Of a stretch of 64,000 nucleotides of DNA, positions 39,867 to 48,314 are shown piece by piece; position 1 is the first letter of the stretch; the number at the start of each line of letters is the position of its first letter. The notes below the pieces were generated by a model. That model did no database searches. It was not told where the DNA came from and saw only the letters and a program-made list of their open reading frames with translations. Source of the stretch: Porphyromonadaceae bacterium UBA2751 (GTDB lineage: Bacteria > Bacteroidota > Bacteroidia > Bacteroidales > Muribaculaceae); NCBI GenBank assembly GCA_002353285.1, contig DEJJ01000006.1, forward strand, positions 1 to 64,000, given 5' to 3'. The translations under genes and the position numbers were made by a program.

Positions 39867-40022
39867 CGGTTCATCGCCATTGCCCTGAGGCGCCTGTTGT
39901 TGCTTGAGGCGCTTGCGGTAGGCCTCAAGATACTGATGCTGGCGATGACGGCGTGCGGCTTCTTTCTTTGCCTTCGCCTTCAGGTAGTCGTTATAGTGGT
40001 TTTCAACGTAGTTGTCGGCCAT
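39831..40022 (-). CDS. Small basic hypothetical protein
   Basis: A 63-residue Lys/Arg/Gln-rich protein (MADNYVENHYNDYLKAKAKK, EAARRHRQHQYLEAYRKRLK) with a likely single long helix and a disordered end. Family unknown. A short TCAGATTTCAG tandem lies just upstream (40024-40040). It is on the same strand as recR and 23 nt after its stop, so it may be cotranscribed with it, and it is convergent with the DUF3307 gene. Confidence 0.6.
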   Translation of the reverse strand: MADNYVENHYNDYLKAKAKKEAARRHRQHQYLEAYRKRLKQQQAPQGNGDEPSQNGILGEKSR

Positions 40023-40045
40023 AGTCAGATTTCAGATTTCAGTTG

Positions 40046-40675
40046 TTAATCTCGGGCGAAGGAATCGCTGAAAAGGGTGCGGTTTTGGATTGAGCGGCCC
40101 AGCGTTAGTTCGTCGGTATATTCTATCTCGTTGCCCACACTCACGCCGCGTGCCAGGATTGTGATTTTCACGTCGGGGTAGGGCGCGAGTTTGCGGTAGA
40201 TGTAGAAATTGGTGGTGTCGCCCTCCATGGTTGCACTCAGCGCGAGGATTACCTCGCGCACTTCGCCACTTTTTACGCGCTCAACCAGGCTGTCAATCTC
40301 AATGTCTTGAGGGCCGATGCCATCCATGGGCGAAATGAGCCCTCCCAGCACATGGTAGAGGCCGTGGTGCTGACCTGTGTTCTCGATGATCATGACGTCC
40401 TTCACGTTCTCAACCACACACACTGTGCTGCGGTCACGCGAGGGATTGGAGCAGATGGGGCACACCTCGCTCTCGCTGATGTTGTGACACACCCGACAAT
40501 ATCGAATTTCCTTGCGCAACTTGATGATGCTCTCGCCAAATCGCGTGGCCACGTCCTCTTGCTGCTTTAGCAGGTAGAGAACGAGGCGTAGGGCGGTTTT
40601 GCGGCCAATGCCAGGCAACTGGGCAAACTCGCTCACGGCGTTCTCGAGTAGTGTAGAAGCAAATTCCTGTTCCAT
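40046..40675 (-). CDS. recR: Recombination protein RecR
   Basis: A 209-residue RecR. The N-terminal helix-hairpin-helix (LPGIGRKTALRLVLYLL), a C4 zinc finger (CRVCHNISESEVCPIC) and a Toprim domain (VCVVENVKDVMIIENTG, LALSATMEGDTT) are in order. With RecF/RecO it loads RecA at gaps during recombinational repair. Length is normal. The start ATG at 40675 lies 4 nt from a perfect -7 box, so the message may be leaderless. Confidence 0.97.
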   Translation of the reverse strand: MEQEFASTLLENAVSEFAQLPGIGRKTALRLVLYLLKQQEDVATRFGESIIKLRKEIRYCRVCHNISESEVCPICSNPSRDRSTVCVVENVKDVMIIENTGQHHGLYHVLGGLISPMDGIGPQDIEIDSLVERVKSGEVREVILALSATMEGDTTNFYIYRKLAPYPDVKITILARGVSVGNEIEYTDELTLGRSIQNRTLFSDSFARD

Positions 40676-40679
40676 AGTG

Positions 40680-40710
40680 CAAAGTTAGTGCAAACCGAGT
40701 GAAATGCAAA
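40680..40710 (-). promoter_or_regulatory. recR promoter, formed by the dispersed repeat
   Basis: On the minus strand TTTG (40707-40710), 19 nt, TAACTTTG (40680-40687). The -7 box lies at the border of the dispersed element and ends 4 nt before the recR ATG. Confidence 0.55.
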
Positions 40711-40762
40711 ATGAAAAGTGAAAGATTTTCATTTTCATATCGGATGTGCAGCCTAATTTATC
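40685..40762. repeat. Dispersed intergenic element, copy 3
   Basis: Starts GTTAGTGCAAACCGAG and ends GCAGCCTAATTTATC. Its interior forms a different hairpin (ATGAAAA/TTTTCAT) from copies 1 and 2. It fills the recR to phosphoesterase intergenic space. Confidence 0.55.
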
Positions 40763-40801
40763 TAACGTTACACAAAAAAACATTAAATAGCAAAGTCGCA
40801 A

Positions 40802-40833
40802 TTTGTATAGATGAAAAAAATAGTGTACCTTTG
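40802..40833 (+). promoter_or_regulatory. Promoter of the phosphoesterase-tex unit
   Basis: TTTG at 40802-40805, 20 nt, TACCTTTG at 40826-40833, 24 nt before the ATG at 40858. Exact consensus and spacing. Confidence 0.7.
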
Positions 40834-40857
40834 AAATTTAAATAACCATAAGCTGAA

Positions 40858-42141
40858 ATGACAATACAATGGATACCCCTCATCACGTTGCTGGTCGTTA
40901 ACTTCGTTCTCGACCTGTGGCTCTATCGCAAGTTCAGGCGCAGTGAGCACTGGCCCCGCCTTAAGAGTGGTGCGCATGCTGTGCTCTCGCTAGTGCTGCT
41001 GGGAGTGATAGTGGCAGTGATAGCAACGCCCAAGAAGGAGTGTGACGACTCGACATTCGTGGGCGTTATGTGGGCAATTTTTACTTATTACGCATTCTAT
41101 GTGCCTCGTTATCTTGCGGCAATGGTGTGGGTGCCCACTCACCTTAAGCGATGTGGGCCACGAGTGCGCAAGTGTGGCGCTGTGGTGGCCACTGTGGTGG
41201 GAGTTGCGGCATTCCTGTTCATGTGGTCAGGAGGTTTCTTTACTACCTATCGTATTAATGTGAATAGGGTGGAACTTGAGTTTGAGAACCTGCCACTGGA
41301 GTTCGACGGCTACCGCATTGCACAGTTTAGCGACACCCATTTGGTCACTTATGGTAGAAACACACGATTTATAGATTTTTGTGTCGACAGCATCAACTCC
41401 CTGAAGCCCGACCTGATTTGCTTCACTGGCGACCTTGTGAGCCGACATTCGGGGGAGGCAAAGCCTTTTAAGGAAACTCTCTCAAGACTCCATGCCCCCG
41501 ATGGAGTGTTGTCGGTGCTTGGCAACCATGACGACGGCCACTACAAGGCGTGGCCCTCGGAGCAGGCTCGGCAGGCCGACATGCAAGCACTCATCAAGCT
41601 GCAAGAAGAGATGGGCTGGAAAGTGCTTGTTGATGACCACATTATCCTTCGTCGCGATTCAAGCGAGATGGCTGTGATAGGCACCAGTTGCTTCTTGGGA
41701 TGGCCTTTTCCACGATATGGCTATCTCGACAGTGCCTATGCCAGCTACAACGACAATCGCTTTAAAATACTGCTGCAGCATTCACCCGAAGAGTGGAAGA
41801 AAGATTGGGCTTATCAAAGACGCATCACTATGTTGCGACTCGTGGACAAGGTGGACCTTATGCTCTCGGGCCACACCCATGCCATGCAGTGCATGTTCAC
41901 GCTCTTTGGACACAAATTCTCGCCCGCGGGCCTCGTGAACGATTACTGGGGCGGACTCTACACCGAGGGCGACCACAAGCTCTATGTCAACATAGGCGTT
42001 GGCATGGTGGGCATTCCCGATAGGCTGGGCAGTGCCTATCCCGAGATTACTCTGATAACTCTCAAGCGGCGAGGCCCCTGCCTCGTAGATGAAAATGGGC
42101 AGAGAATCCCATCGGTGATGCCTCCCAAGCAAAACCCATAG
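40858..42141 (+). CDS. Membrane-anchored calcineurin-like phosphoesterase
   Basis: A 427-residue protein. Four hydrophobic helices fill residues 1-130 (WIPLITLLVVNFVLDLWL, VLSLVLLGVIVAVIA, IFTYYAFYVPRYLAAMVWV, VVATVVGVAAFLFMWSG). The metallophosphatase domain then has D-x-H (FSDTHL), GD (FTGDLVS), GNHD (VLGNHDDGH) and GHTH (LSGHTHAMQ), which bind two metals. This layout is like YkuE/YaeI-type enzymes that act on membrane lipids such as UDP-diacylglucosamine or related; the exact substrate is unknown. The start follows a consensus promoter. tex is 22 nt downstream. Confidence 0.92.
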   Translation: MTIQWIPLITLLVVNFVLDLWLYRKFRRSEHWPRLKSGAHAVLSLVLLGVIVAVIATPKKECDDSTFVGVMWAIFTYYAFYVPRYLAAMVWVPTHLKRCGPRVRKCGAVVATVVGVAAFLFMWSGGFFTTYRINVNRVELEFENLPLEFDGYRIAQFSDTHLVTYGRNTRFIDFCVDSINSLKPDLICFTGDLVSRHSGEAKPFKETLSRLHAPDGVLSVLGNHDDGHYKAWPSEQARQADMQALIKLQEEMGWKVLVDDHIILRRDSSEMAVIGTSCFLGWPFPRYGYLDSAYASYNDNRFKILLQHSPEEWKKDWAYQRRITMLRLVDKVDLMLSGHTHAMQCMFTLFGHKFSPAGLVNDYWGGLYTEGDHKLYVNIGVGMVGIPDRLGSAYPEITLITLKRRGPCLVDENGQRIPSVMPPKQNP

Positions 42142-42163
42142 CAAAAACTCATAACTCAAAAAA

Positions 42164-44302
42164 ATGGCAGATAAAATTTCAACACTCATTTCGCAAGAGC
42201 TTGACATTCCCTTGAACCAGGTGTCGAGCACGGTGTCACTACTGCGCGACGATAACAGCATTCCATTCATCAGTCGTTACCGCAAGGAGGTGACTGGTAA
42301 CCTCGATGAAACGCAAATTCAGTCGATTGATGCTCGCATGGCTTACTACGACGAGCTGCAGAAGCGCAAGTCGACTATTCTCAAGACCATCGAGTCGCAG
42401 GAGAAACTCACCGATGAGCTTGCGGCACGCATCCTTAACTGCTGGGATGCTACTGAACTGGAGGACATTTACTTGCCTTACAAGCCCAAGCGCCGCACCC
42501 GTGCGCAGATGGCTCGTGAGAAAGGGCTTGAGCCACTTGCCAAGATGATCATGGCTCAAAAGGGTGGCGACGTGGCGCAGATGGCGTCGCGCTTTGTCGA
42601 CGGTGACAAGGTTCCCAGCAGCGACGATGCCATTGATGGCGCTCTCGACATTATCGCCGAGTGGGTGAGTGAGAACCAGACGGTGCGCAACAGCGTGCGC
42701 CGCTCGTTCCGTTACGATGCTGTGCTCAATTGTAGTGTGGTGAAAGGCAAGGAGATAGAAGGGCGCAACTATGAGTTCTACTACGACTTCTCCAAGCCGC
42801 TGAAGCACATTTCGTCGCACCAGCTGCTGGCAATTCGCCGTGGAGAGAAAGAAGGCTACCTGAAGGTGAGCATCGATATTAATGGTGGCCGAGCTGTCGA
42901 CAACGTGTGCCGCATTGTGGTGCGAGGCAAGGGCGAGACATCGCAGCTGGTTGAGGAGGCGGCGAGCGACAGCTTCGACCGACTCATAAAACCATCGATT
43001 GAGAATGAGTTTGCGGCTTTGTCGAAGGAGCGTGCCGATGCCGAGGCCATTGAGATGTTTGCCCAGAATGTGCGGCAGTTGCTTTTTGCGCCTCCATTGG
43101 GCCACAAGCGCATCCTTGCCGTCGACCCTGGTTTCCGCACCGGGTGCAAGGTGGTGTGCCTTGATGAGAATGGCAACCTGCTGCACAACGATGTGATATA
43201 TCCCACAGCGCCAAACTACGACATAGAGGGTGCAACCAAGAAGATTCACAACCTTGTTGAGACCTACAAGATTGATGCCATTGCCCTGGGCAACGGCACA
43301 GCAAGCCGTGAGACCGAAAAGTTCCTGAAGCGCATCCGTTATCACCGCGACATCAACGTGTTTGTGGTGAGCGAGAACGGTGCCTCAATCTATAGTGCCA
43401 GCAAGATTGCGCGCGATGAGTTCCCCGATAAGGACGTGACAGTGCGCGGTGCCGTGTCGATAGGCCGGCGATTGCTCGACCCGCTTGCCGAGCTGGTGAA
43501 AATCGACCCCAAGTCGATAGGTGTGGGGCAATATCAGCACGATGTTGACCAGGCGAAGCTCAAGGAGGCATTGCAGTACACTGTGGAGAGCTGTGTCAAT
43601 AGTGTGGGAGTGAACCTCAACACAGCAAGCAAGGAACTGCTCACCTACGTGTCGGGCCTTGGTCCTGCGCTGGCGCAGAACATAGTTGACTACCGTGCCG
43701 AGAATGGCGACTTCCACTCTCGCGCCGAGCTCCTTAAGGTGCCAAAATTAGGTCCAAAAACCTTCACTCAGGCTGCTGGATTCCTGCGAGTGCCCGAGAG
43801 TGATAACCCACTCGACAACAGTGCAGTGCACCCCGAGCGATATGACCTGGTGACCAAGATGGCTCGCGACTGCAATTGCACCGTCGAGGAGTTGATAAAG
43901 AGCAAGGAAAAGCGCAACCTCATCGACATCAAGCGCTACATCTCGCGTGAGGTGGGTGAGCTCACGCTTGTCGACATCATGCGCGAGCTCGAGAAACCCG
44001 GCCGCGACCCCCGCAGCGAGGTCAAGGCGATGGAGTTTGACGAGAGTGTGCACGAGATTACCGACCTCAAGCCTGGCATGGAACTGCCTGGCATTGTGAC
44101 CAATATCACGCAGTTTGGAGCATTTGTCGACGTGGGTGTTCACAAGGAGGGCCTGGTGCATGTGTCGCAGCTAAGCGACAAGCGGGTGGAGAATCCTGCC
44201 AAGGCGGTGAAGCTCAACCAGCACGTGCGCGTGCGTGTGGTCTCGGTCGACCTTGAGCGTAAGCGCATAGCCCTGTCGATGAAGGGTGTGAAGCAGCCTT
44301 AA
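42164..44302 (+). CDS. tex: Transcription accessory protein Tex
   Basis: A 712-residue Tex. Order: Tex N-terminal helical domain (PFISRYRKEVTGNLDETQI), YqgF/RNase H-like domain (ILAVDPGFRTGCKVVCLDE), two helix-hairpin-helix units (LGPALAQNIVDYR; VPKLGPKTFTQAAGFLRV) and a C-terminal S1 RNA-binding domain (GIVTNITQFGAFVDVGVH). It binds nucleic acids and RNA polymerase complexes and is widely conserved. Length is slightly short but typical for the phylum. It is probably cotranscribed with the phosphoesterase. Confidence 0.96.
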   Translation: MADKISTLISQELDIPLNQVSSTVSLLRDDNSIPFISRYRKEVTGNLDETQIQSIDARMAYYDELQKRKSTILKTIESQEKLTDELAARILNCWDATELEDIYLPYKPKRRTRAQMAREKGLEPLAKMIMAQKGGDVAQMASRFVDGDKVPSSDDAIDGALDIIAEWVSENQTVRNSVRRSFRYDAVLNCSVVKGKEIEGRNYEFYYDFSKPLKHISSHQLLAIRRGEKEGYLKVSIDINGGRAVDNVCRIVVRGKGETSQLVEEAASDSFDRLIKPSIENEFAALSKERADAEAIEMFAQNVRQLLFAPPLGHKRILAVDPGFRTGCKVVCLDENGNLLHNDVIYPTAPNYDIEGATKKIHNLVETYKIDAIALGNGTASRETEKFLKRIRYHRDINVFVVSENGASIYSASKIARDEFPDKDVTVRGAVSIGRRLLDPLAELVKIDPKSIGVGQYQHDVDQAKLKEALQYTVESCVNSVGVNLNTASKELLTYVSGLGPALAQNIVDYRAENGDFHSRAELLKVPKLGPKTFTQAAGFLRVPESDNPLDNSAVHPERYDLVTKMARDCNCTVEELIKSKEKRNLIDIKRYISREVGELTLVDIMRELEKPGRDPRSEVKAMEFDESVHEITDLKPGMELPGIVTNITQFGAFVDVGVHKEGLVHVSQLSDKRVENPAKAVKLNQHVRVRVVSVDLERKRIALSMKGVKQP

Positions 44303-44403
44303 TGCTTTGCCCTTGCAATGCTGCTATCACAGTGTAAAGTGGCTTAATATTAAGTGTAACAATATCGTAACTGTAATTATTTCCTCAATAGGGTCATCAA
44401 AAA

Positions 44404-44411
44404 TAACTTTG
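44404..44411 (+). promoter_or_regulatory. -7 box before the phosphate symporter gene
   Basis: TAACTTTG, exact match to TAnnTTTG, 38 nt before the ATG at 44450. No clear -33 TTTG. Confidence 0.45.
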
Positions 44412-44449
44412 CATAGATTTTTAAATAAGTATAGTTTTTTGTTGACAAA

Positions 44450-46141
44450 ATGGGTAATACATCTAATTACTTGATGCTTGCTTTTGAGCTACTTGGGTCG
44501 CTCGGACTACTTATTTTCGGGATGAAAATGATGAGTGACTCACTTCAGAAGATGGCAGGGCCACAACTGCGAAATCTGCTTGGAACCATAACATCTAATC
44601 GCTTTTCGGGCATCCTTGTGGGAACGTTTATTACGTGTGCAGTGCAATCATCGTCGGCCACGACGGTGATGACTGTTTCGTTTGTGAGCGCCGGACTGCT
44701 TACGCTATCGCAGGCAATCTCGGTGATCATGGGAGCCAACATTGGCACCACGTTCACGGCATGGATCATGTCGCTCGGTTACAATGTCGACCTCACGGTG
44801 GTAGTGTTTCCAGCGTTCTTTTTCGGCTTGCTGCTCATCTACAACAAGCGATTCAGGATGGCTGGTGACTTGCTCTACGGCACGGCATTTGTGTTCTTCT
44901 CGCTGGTGCTGCTTAGCGCCACTGGCAAGTCGATGAACCTTGAGAACAATCCCGATGTGATAGCATTTTTCTCGTCGTTCGACACGAGCAGCTACCTCAC
45001 GATATTGATATTCCTTGCCATCGGCACCGTTATCACCTGCATAGTGCAGTCGTCGGCAGCGGTGATGGCAATTACCATATTGCTGTGCTCCACAGGTGTG
45101 CTGCCCATTCACATGGGCATAGCACTTGTGATGGGCGAGAACATTGGAACTACTGCTACAGCCAACATTGTGGCGCTTGGAGCTGGCACTCAGGCACGGC
45201 GTGCTGCGCTTGCCCACCTGCTCTTCAACGTGTTTGGCGTCATTTGGGTGCTGTGCGTGTTCTACCCCTTTGTCGACCTGGTGTGCTCAATAGCGGGCTA
45301 CAATCAGGCCGAGCCCATCCAAGCCTCAAGCATCCCATTTGTGCTTGCAGTGTTCCACACTTGCTTTAACGTTGCTAATACTATAATCCTTGTGGGATTT
45401 GTGCCGCAACTTGAGAAACTGGTGTGCTGGCTGCTGCCACAACGTGAGGAGCCGCAGGCCGAGAAGGGCTATAAGTTCAAGTATCTGAAATCGAGTCTGA
45501 TGCAGACACCAGAAATCTCGGTGATTCAGGCTCAGCGTGAGACGGTTCACTTTGCACTCAAGACGCAAGACATGTTTGCACTGGTGCGGCAATTGCTCAA
45601 TGAGAAAAAGCCGGCTAAGTGGGAAGAGTTGTATAACAAGATTGAGCAGCAAGAAGACGAATCCGACCAAATTGAAATTGGCATTGCACGCTACCTGGGC
45701 AGCATCAGCGATGACCACCTCTCGAACGAGACCAAGAACCTGGTTCGCACCATGTTGCGCGAAATCAGCGAGATTGAGAGCATTTGCGACTCGTGCTACA
45801 ACATGGCCCGTATTCTCAAGAGGCAAAAGGAGAGCGGTCTTGACTTCGTGCCCGACCAGTATCACCAGCTGCAGGCGATGACCATCTTCACTGGCGATGC
45901 CATCACGCAGATGAACACCGTGATGAGCTCGAGGCTTGAGGATCATAGCATCGACGAGTCCTATCGCATTGAGAACATGATAAATATCATGTGCAAGCGA
46001 CTCAAGGAGGACAACATCAAGGCGGTGAACGCACATCAGTATGACTACTCGGTGGGCACCATGTACACCGACTTTGTGAAAGAGTGCGAAAAGCTTGGCG
46101 ACTATGTTATTAACGTGATGCAGGCTCGATTTGGGAAATAA
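44450..46141 (+). CDS. Na/phosphate cotransporter family protein
   Basis: A 563-residue membrane protein of the NptA/PNaS family. It shows the inverted-repeat transporter core, each half with a QSS motif (CAVQSSSATTVM and CIVQSSAAVMAI), GANIGTTFTAW and GENIGTTATANI. The C-terminal 200 residues are a PhoU-like helical domain (ESDQIEIGIARYLGSI, LVRTMLREISEIESICDSC). It imports phosphate with sodium. A response regulator and histidine kinase gene follow in the same direction 31 nt on, which makes phosphate-related control likely but not proven. Confidence 0.93.
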   Translation: MGNTSNYLMLAFELLGSLGLLIFGMKMMSDSLQKMAGPQLRNLLGTITSNRFSGILVGTFITCAVQSSSATTVMTVSFVSAGLLTLSQAISVIMGANIGTTFTAWIMSLGYNVDLTVVVFPAFFFGLLLIYNKRFRMAGDLLYGTAFVFFSLVLLSATGKSMNLENNPDVIAFFSSFDTSSYLTILIFLAIGTVITCIVQSSAAVMAITILLCSTGVLPIHMGIALVMGENIGTTATANIVALGAGTQARRAALAHLLFNVFGVIWVLCVFYPFVDLVCSIAGYNQAEPIQASSIPFVLAVFHTCFNVANTIILVGFVPQLEKLVCWLLPQREEPQAEKGYKFKYLKSSLMQTPEISVIQAQRETVHFALKTQDMFALVRQLLNEKKPAKWEELYNKIEQQEDESDQIEIGIARYLGSISDDHLSNETKNLVRTMLREISEIESICDSCYNMARILKRQKESGLDFVPDQYHQLQAMTIFTGDAITQMNTVMSSRLEDHSIDESYRIENMINIMCKRLKEDNIKAVNAHQYDYSVGTMYTDFVKECEKLGDYVINVMQARFGK

Positions 46142-46172
46142 TTGCTATCTTTGGAAAAAATCTTAATTAATC

Positions 46173-46850
46173 ATGAATGAGTATTCAATTTTGGTTGTTG
46201 ACGACGATGTTGACTTGTGTGAGATACTGAGTTTCAATCTTGAGCGTCAGGGTTATAAGGTGCAGGTGGCCCACTCGGCCATCGATGCCATGAGGCTCAT
46301 GACCAATTATTTTCACCTCATCATCCTTGATGTAATGATGCCAGGCATGAGCGGCTTTGATTTTGCTCAGAAACTCAAGGAGGACAGCATTTGGGCCAGG
46401 ATTCCCATCGTCTTCCTCACGGCTAAGGACAATGAGGACGACATCTTGAGGGGCTTTGACATTGGTGCCGATGATTATATAGCCAAGCCATTTTCAATCA
46501 AGGAGCTCCTGGCCAGAGTGAAGGCTGTGCTCAGCCGGTCGCATGTGGGCGAGAAAGATGCCATAATCTCGATTGATGGCGTTACTATCAATCCTCAGGC
46601 CAAGGCGGTGACCATCGATGGTGTGGATGCCGACCTCACCAAGACCGAGCTTGAGCTGCTCATGTTCTTGATAAAGAACAGCGGCCAGGTGTTCTCGCGT
46701 AAGGAACTGCTTGAGAACGTGTGGCCTAACAACGTGGTGGTGACCCATCGCACGGTGGACGTGAACATCACTCGCCTTAGGAAAAAACTGGGGCGATTCT
46801 CGTCGCATATATTAACCAAAAGTGGCTACGGCTATAGTTTTGAGCTATGA
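46173..46850 (+). CDS. OmpR/PhoB-type response regulator
   Basis: A 225-residue response regulator. The receiver has the acidic pocket VVDDDVDL, the phospho-acceptor Asp in LIILDVMMPGMSGF, and the Lys in YIAKPFSIKELLARVK. The C-terminal winged helix (LTKTELELLMFLIKNSGQVF, VVTHRTVDVNITRLRKKLG) binds DNA. It overlaps the kinase gene by 4 nt (ATGA). Position after the phosphate symporter suggests a PhoB-like role. Confidence 0.95.
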   Translation: MNEYSILVVDDDVDLCEILSFNLERQGYKVQVAHSAIDAMRLMTNYFHLIILDVMMPGMSGFDFAQKLKEDSIWARIPIVFLTAKDNEDDILRGFDIGADDYIAKPFSIKELLARVKAVLSRSHVGEKDAIISIDGVTINPQAKAVTIDGVDADLTKTELELLMFLIKNSGQVFSRKELLENVWPNNVVVTHRTVDVNITRLRKKLGRFSSHILTKSGYGYSFEL

Positions 46851-47782
46851 AAAAGTTGACCGAAGGCGAAAAGATGTGGGTTGGCGTGATGGCGTCGTTC
46901 CTGGCCTATGCAGTGTTCTTCATCCTCTTTGATGACTACGACCGCAAGATGATAGAACCATTTAACGAGGTGAACGACTGGCACTTGATTGCCTTTGCCA
47001 TTGTGGTGATGCTGATTCTGGGTTATGTGCTTTACAAGTACGCCAAAAAGATGGACGAGCGCATCAAGCAAGAGCAGGAAATGAAGCAAACCATCATGCG
47101 GCGCCAGCTCACTCAAAACATTGCCCACGAGCTAAAGACCCCTGTGGCCAGCATTCTGGGCTACACCGAGACGCTGCTCTCAAACCCCGATGTGCCAAGC
47201 GACACGCAGCGACGCTTTGTGGAGCGCACCAACGTGCAGGCTCAGCGACTCACCTCGCTGCTCAACGACCTGTCGATTCTTAACCGTGTGGACTATGCGC
47301 CACATGTGCTTGCCATGCACCGCGTTGACGTGTCGCAGCTGGTGGCCGAGGCGATCGAGGATGTGACCTTGCTGCTCGACAAGAAGGGCATGAAGCTCAA
47401 CAACTGCTTGCCCGAGAATATCATCCTCAATGGCAATGAGTCGCTGATTTACAGCATTTTCAGCAACCTGATTGACAACTCTATCAGCTATGCTGGCGAG
47501 GGCTCGGTGATTGAGCTCATGGCAAGTGATGATGGCGACTGCTGGCGATTCACCTACCGCGACAATGGGGTGGGGGTCGACGAGGAGCACTTGTCGCGTC
47601 TGTTCGAGCGCTTCTACCGTGTGGACAAGGGGCGCAGTCGCTCGATGGGTGGCACTGGCCTGGGGCTTGCCATCGTCAAGAACGCCGTATTGCAGCACGG
47701 CGGCACCATCAGCGTGAAAAACGCTGCGCAAGGCGGCCTCGAGTTCCAGTTCACGCTCAAGAAGTTTAGTGGTGAGAGGTGA
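46847..47782 (+). CDS. Sensor histidine kinase
   Basis: A 311-residue kinase with two transmembrane helices (ASFLAYAVFFILFDDY; WHLIAFAIVVMLILGYVLY) and hardly any loop between them, so it has no periplasmic sensor and may sense through partners or the membrane. H-box is NIAHELKTPVASILGYTETL, N-box SNLIDNSISYAG, G-boxes DNGVGV and GGTGLGLAIVKN. Reading overlaps the regulator stop by 4 nt, so translation is coupled. A likely PhoR-like partner of the regulator. No HAMP or PAS is seen, similar to short PhoR forms of Bacteroidetes. Confidence 0.93.
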   Translation: MKKLTEGEKMWVGVMASFLAYAVFFILFDDYDRKMIEPFNEVNDWHLIAFAIVVMLILGYVLYKYAKKMDERIKQEQEMKQTIMRRQLTQNIAHELKTPVASILGYTETLLSNPDVPSDTQRRFVERTNVQAQRLTSLLNDLSILNRVDYAPHVLAMHRVDVSQLVAEAIEDVTLLLDKKGMKLNNCLPENIILNGNESLIYSIFSNLIDNSISYAGEGSVIELMASDDGDCWRFTYRDNGVGVDEEHLSRLFERFYRVDKGRSRSMGGTGLGLAIVKNAVLQHGGTISVKNAAQGGLEFQFTLKKFSGER

Positions 47783-47890
47783 GAGTGAGAGGTGAGAGTG
47801 AGAGGTGAGGGTTTTTAATTCTGACATTTGGTCCGACCAGTCCGACTAGTCTGACTTCTGATTTCTGACTTCTGACATCTGGCCTCTGAT
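47783..47890. repeat. Short tandem repeats after the kinase gene
   Basis: First GTGAGAG-based units (47776-47810, GAGAGGTGAGAGT three times), then a TCTGAC(A/T)TCTGA series (47819-47888). The TCTGACATCTGA type also occurs at 10645-10680, and as TCAGATTTCAG at 40024-40040. Confidence 0.6.
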
Positions 47891-47952
47891 GTTAGAAATT
47901 GACGATTAAAAAAGGATTTTTTACAAAATTTCGTGCATTAGTTATTAATATA

Positions 47953-47984
47953 TTTGGTGGGTTATAAAAAAAGGTGTAACTTTG
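47953..47984 (+). promoter_or_regulatory. Promoter of a long leader
   Basis: TTTG at 47953-47956, 20 nt, TAACTTTG at 47977-47984. Exact consensus. The first large gene begins 331 nt downstream. Confidence 0.7.
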
Positions 47985-47989
47985 CCTGC

Positions 47990-48142
47990 TGAATTACAGC
48001 CGTATAGTTGCATTTATCTTACATTTAGAAAAAGTGAATGCGGGATGATGGAAATATACTAATGGATGCCTGCCTTGAAACAGATAGAGACCCAAACTAA
48101 AATTTTTACTTGCGTTATACAGATAGATCAAGGCAGTTTTTT
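47990..48142 (+). ncRNA. Candidate small RNA or terminating leader
   Basis: Transcription from the promoter at 47953-47984 would start near 47990. CTGCCTTGA (48070-48078) pairs with TCAAGGCAG (48128-48136), followed directly by six T (48137-48142), an intrinsic terminator with a 49-nt loop. The loop is bounded on each side by ACAGATAGA (48080-48088 and 48119-48127). The product would be about 150 nt. It could be a free RNA or an attenuator for the downstream gene. I could not fit the known 6S or riboswitch shapes. Confidence 0.45.
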
Positions 48143-48192
48143 AGAAGAAAAAGAATTAAACTAAATAACTTATTATTAACACTTTACTATTT

Positions 48193-48276
48193 ATGAAGAA
48201 AACGATTACACTTGCACTGATGCTAGTCGTGTCGCTGCTTGGGTTTGTTTTCAATATCATAAATCTCGAATACTAA
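48193..48276 (+). CDS. 27-codon signal-peptide mini-ORF
   Basis: ATG 48193 opens a 27-residue frame (MKKTITLALMLVVSLLGFVF, then NIINLEY) that is a textbook signal sequence with no mature protein. It lies 38 nt before the next secreted-protein gene. It may be a leader peptide, a small secreted or membrane peptide, or the stump of a lost secreted protein gene. The start is preceded by AT-rich sequence with no SD, as usual for the phylum. Confidence 0.4.
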   Translation: MKKTITLALMLVVSLLGFVFNIINLEY

Positions 48277-48314
48277 AATTTTTAATATTATAATTTTTCT
48301 ATCAATCAAACAAA

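Noticed and set aside
47990..48142. 6S RNA
   Set aside because: 6S needs pairing of the 5' and 3' ends around a bubble; the 3' stem here pairs with the middle of the transcript.
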